Source: Brachypodius melanocephalos
Lineage: Eukaryota; Chordata; Aves; Passeriformes; Pycnonotidae
DNA: 64,000 nucleotides
Direction of reading: 5' to 3'
Assembly (NCBI GenBank): GCA_013398615.1
Contig: VZSR01003807.1
Coordinates: forward strand, 42,380,653-42,444,652
Made by a program: the position numbers and the translations under genes. The first letter of the stretch is position 1. Each line of letters starts with the position of its first letter. The notes beneath the pieces were generated by a model. The model searched no databases and was not told the DNA's origin. It saw only the letters and a program-made list of their open reading frames with translations. Of the stretch, positions 59,901-64,000 are shown piece by piece.

Positions 59901-62900
59901 TGGTCCAAGTGGGTTCCACAAAGAACTGTGAGCAGCAGCTGCTCTGTATGAACCTGGCTTTGCTGCCAGTCTTTCCTAGGGTTAGCCCTGGTGTCTCTTT
60001 CTCTCCAAGAACCTCTACCACAAGCTAACCAGGGCTTTCAAGTCTGTTCCTTGGGCAGCTCAGGCATATGGCCTCAACGATGCCCCAAATGTCTATTAAT
60101 ACACATTTGGACAGACCCTCGCAGGTCTCTTTAAGAAGGGCTGTCAGTCCACTTGACAATCCAGACCTTTTTCTAATACCAGCATGTTTAGAATTCATTA
60201 TGTGTTTTGATCTTAAACAAAGAATGTGTTTATTTCACAACTGATGAGGCATCTGCCACTGTCTTACAATCTTTGACATTATTTACTTTGGGCTACTGTC
60301 TGGTCTTTGCCGCTTTTTAATTTCTTCCTTTCTTCCTGAACAGTCTTTGATTTAATCACAGCAAAGAAGCAATTACCAAGAAATAGAAGAGGCATGCACA
60401 AGTCAGTAAAATTGTCTTGATATTTCCCAGTTTTTCACAGGATTTAGGCATTTTTCATGCAATCTCTAGTCATTTATGATCACCACAAATGAAGGGGCAG
60501 AAAAATTAGGCTGTTCTAAAACATTATATGTCACCAACAAAAAAATTTACAAGTTTGTAGCTGCATTTCATATGGCACTGTGCAAAAGTTATTCACAAGG
60601 CTTGATTTATTATTTCTGTAATAGTATGTGTCCTTTCTTAGAAGTGTTTTCTGTTGTTTAATAACATGCTTTGGCATTGGGAAAACTGGCACTGCTCCGA
60701 TCACTCTCATAGCTCCTTGCTTTCAGTGTCAGTAACATTCAAGTAATTATCTGCCTGTTAAACAGAATCAAAAAGATTTTTTACTTTTTGTTTTCTGGGA
60801 ACAGCAATAAGCTAGCAACAACAATCCAGAATTAATAAGTGTGTGTGCCAACACAATGAATAATCCTGTGGAAGTGCTTCTGACATAGTGACTGGTATGG
60901 TGATCCCAACACAGACCTTTTGACTAATTTTTTGGAAGCCTTCAGAAGCACTTAGATCTTACTCTGACTCTGCAAGAGGTAGTTAGGGTTCTTCATGTGG
61001 GTGATATAAATAATTTTGCTGAGGCTGACAACCCAACTGCTCACAGAAACCACCTCTGTGGCCCCCCACTACCAAGAACCAGGCTGTGCTAAACCAATAC
61101 AACAGAGAAAAACCTCAATAGGTGCCTGAAGTTGACAGCCTGCATATGACTTGCACTTATTCATGTTACAGCACAGTGTTGTGTTGACTTGGTTAAAAAC
61201 AAACTGATTTGGAAAAAAAAGTCTGTTGGATTTCCATTGAAATGTATTACTCAAGGTGAAAATTGGATTGTGGACTAATTTTCACAGGTGCTGAGTTACT
61301 TTGAGCCATAGTTTTTAACTATCATTATCAAAACTGAGAGTTTGAGTTGGGAATTGAAATCCAAACAATTCCTAATACAGCTCCACAGCCTGTTCAGCAG
61401 CCTCATGTGAGTGCAGAGCTGCTCTGGCTGCCCAGGGCAGCAGTGCAGGGCACCCCAATGTGATACACTCATCTCTACACTCATCTTCTGTGTAAGCGGT
61501 CAGAAAGGAAATGAGTGGGTAATTCAGTGCATCTAACTCCTGGGCAAGTAAAGTTGGACATAAATTCAAAGCTTTTGGGGGATAGATTTTCCCTGTGGGA
61601 GATGCCAATGCATGGGTCTGCTGCACCAGGGGTGTCCAGGCAGCTGCTTTATTATGAGACTCTGAACTGCCTTAGTCTTACATAGCTACTGAGCTCAGAT
61701 GAACCCTCTTGCTCAAGAAGCAATGCCAGCAGCTTCATACCCTCATTATTTGTTCTTTCAGCCTCCTTTGTGAGCAAATAGAGCCTCTGCTGTGCTGCAC
61801 TATGTAATGCCTAGGGTGTCTGCAAGGTAGGTGCATTTCACTCAACTCTACCCTGCCTTTGAAGTACCTTTCTTCACTATGAGCATTTACTGTGGTGAGT
61901 TAGGGATTTAGCCTATATTCTCAAAAAATATTATAGAGATATCCTGTACATATTTTGTAGTATTTCCACAGATGCTATAATGCATAGAATGTTTCACAAA
62001 ATCTCAGTTACTTTTTTCCTCTCAAAAATTATTCCATGCACAAACATCTTGATGGTTTGTCTTAATGCAATTCATGCAATTTCCCTTTATATAAATGAAA
62101 TGCGTTAGCCTAGTGCCTTTGTCTAAATGTTTCATGAAACTTCTCACCTCTTCACAAGCTCTCATTATTTTCCTGTTTGTTGAACCCTTCAAACTAAAAA
62201 ATCCCTTCACTACCCCTATAACTGATTTTCTTTCCAATTTGCCTTTGCTTTAAAACATCAACAAGCTGACTCTCTCAATACATAGTGAGCAATCAAAGTA
62301 AAACAAAGTGAGCTAAGTTCCATAGGAAAAATCAACTGAAGAAAGCAACACTAATTCTGATGGAACTTAATCACATGCTTAATAAGAATGCCTAAAGTTC
62401 CCCCAGAGCAGGAAAAGCAGCACCTCATGTTTAAATGCTTTCCAGAGCAGAGGCCAGAAAAAGGAGGCCCAAGGGCATGTATTTATGTATTTATTTCCTT
62501 GATCTCTGTAAAAAGAAATCAACAAAAGGAAAGACTTTCTTCTAATCAAGAAAGAAGGAAGAAGGTGGAACAAGTACTTCCGTGATGTGCTCTTCATATT
62601 AGATACTGAATATTTATGTAGAAAATGACACCAAAATCCCTGGTAGTAGACAGCAGTGTTCAAGTGGAAAAATTAAGAAAGAGGGAATAAGGCCGACAAC
62701 ATTTAAAATATTGTTTACAGGGAGCTTTTATGAAATGGTTGCCATTTCCATGCTAGAAAGAAATTTCTCAGTAAAGGAAGGAAACTTGTGCCTCCTGTAA
62801 GGATGAGCATTTTTGCACGAGCTTGTAAACTTTGCCTGCTGCCCAACCTGAGCCTCTACTCTGCTGGCAGTACTGATGGGGAGTTCTGTAGTGCTTTATC

Positions 62901-64000
62901 AACAGCCCATTCCTTATCTTTCTTCTGAAAAGACAAAGCATTCCAGATGGGGAGGAGAAGAGGACATCACTGGGAACTGCAGTGCAATGTGACACAGAGT
63001 AGTATCTTAAAGAATATCCCTAGCAACATCATATATGATACGTTAAAGCATTTCTGAAAATCCTCTGATTTGGCTAAAATGGAAGATAGAATTGGTGGAA
63101 AGTTTTTACATGTTCTGGATACAACGATATAGTTTTCTTTCTCTGTAAATGTAATTTTTTAAGGTCAGAAACCTAATTTATGTCAGTTATCATATAAGGC
63201 AAGCAAGTTCCAAAAGTCTAAAATTCTAACATTCCCTTCTAACAACTCTCAGGTATCTTTAGTTATTATTTGACTTCTCAAAAATTTCTGCACTGGCAAT
63301 ATTTCATGGAACAGCTCCCACTACTTAATTAAAAAGGAATCCTTTTAATTTTGAATGATGATATGGAGGACCAGGAGACTTTCTAAAAACAATTCATTAA
63401 ATGCACAATAATTATGCTGTTCAAAAGGCTGATCTTATTATAAATAGTAGCAAATTACCCAGAAACTTTAGATGGCCATGTGAGAAAAGTAAAAGAAGGG
63501 GACTCTAAGTCTATGGCTTAAGTGTATTTTTAGAAATGTATTTCTGTTATTTTATATACACCACATCCAAGAAGTAAAAACTGTAAAATAAATTGCAGAT
63601 GCATATTATAGTATTTGGAACTGTAGTCTAATGATCTAAATGTCACACTTAATTGACTGTCTCCCTGCAAGACCTTGTAGCATACATCCCTTGATATATG
63701 TCTGATATTCCATAAGGTCCTCAGAGGTCCTGTGCCCTGGGAGATTTCCAGGAATTGTTGTTGAAGGAGGTCATAGACAGGGGCAAAGGTTTAGAGGACC
63801 GTAGCTGTTTTAGATTCAGGTATCTACAGAACAGTCCTGTATTTTAAAAAGCCATGAAGGCTTTCCTTAGTAATGTTTCATACAAACAAAACTATCCCTG
63901 AAATGTTTCAGGTTGGGTGCAATTGGGTTACATGTGGTTGGGAAGTTTTATGAGCATCCTCTCAAAATTAGTTTTTATCTCATTTGCATAGTCTTCACTG
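56906..64000 (-). other. KCNQ5 intron (partial, runs off the right edge)
   Basis: The next upstream KCNQ5 exon should encode the conserved SWSFNDRTRF block, and it is not present in these 7 kb, so the intron continues past the edge. It holds a T/G-rich low-complexity stretch (58295-58372) and a GC-richer patch at 59640-60110. No gene on either strand is supported. Confidence 0.65.
58295..58372. repeat. T/G-rich (TTTG)n low-complexity tract
   Basis: The tract consists of TTTG units and T-runs separated by G4 or G5 runs, strongly asymmetric between strands. Similar A/C-rich patches on the other strand occur at 27857-27925 and 40895-40938. Confidence 0.85.

Overview
This window is vertebrate genomic DNA, almost certainly from a bird. 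Four multi-exon protein-coding genes can be read exon by exon. The repeats are avian in type: chicken-repeat-1 (CR1) LINE fragments and a solo LTR with the TG...AAACCACGACA ends typical of avian ERVL-like elements. There is one assembly gap of 100 N at 32470-32569. No bacterial, plasmid or phage features, CRISPR arrays, rRNA or convincing tRNA genes were seen.

Layout, left to right. (1) 1-3266: intergenic, with a small CR1 tail and one exon-like segment of unknown meaning. (2) 3267-11416, minus strand: MTO1, 12 coding exons, 709 aa, a mitochondrial tRNA wobble-uridine modification enzyme. (3) 11417-11851: a 435-bp CpG-rich head-to-head promoter shared by MTO1 and cGAS. (4) 11852-17068, plus strand: CGAS, 5 coding exons, 488 aa, the cytosolic DNA sensor that makes 2'3'-cGAMP. 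(5) 17069-19171: tail-to-tail space holding the cGAS and DDX43 3' ends. (6) 19172-39543, minus strand: DDX43, 16 coding exons, 662 aa, a KH-domain DEAD-box helicase. Its introns hold the solo LTR, CR1 pieces and the gap. (7) About 39.5-46.5 kb: DDX43 promoter, truncated CR1 copies, simple repeats and the probable KCNQ5 3'UTR. (8) 46520-64000, minus strand: the last four coding exons of KCNQ5, a voltage-gated potassium channel whose transmembrane exons lie beyond the right edge.

For the three complete genes the exon lengths sum to whole codons (2130, 1467 and 1989 nt) with compatible splice phases at every junction, so these models are strong. The gene order KCNQ5-DDX43-CGAS-MTO1 matches what I recall of human 6q13, except that no KH-family genes (KHDC1/DPPA5/OOEP type) lie between KCNQ5 and DDX43. 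The genes do not form one pathway; they share a conserved neighbourhood, with MTO1 and CGAS also sharing a promoter.

Most notable: a cGAS with intact catalytic, zinc-ribbon, dimer-interface and nucleosome-tethering residues but not the human-specific DNA-length residues; the CATG that sets the MTO1 start inside a frame that could extend cGAS upstream; a GC-AG intron in DDX43; a solo LTR with a recognisable target-site duplication; and an intronic CpG island with a strong CTCF-like site in KCNQ5. I did not find a wholly new biological system.
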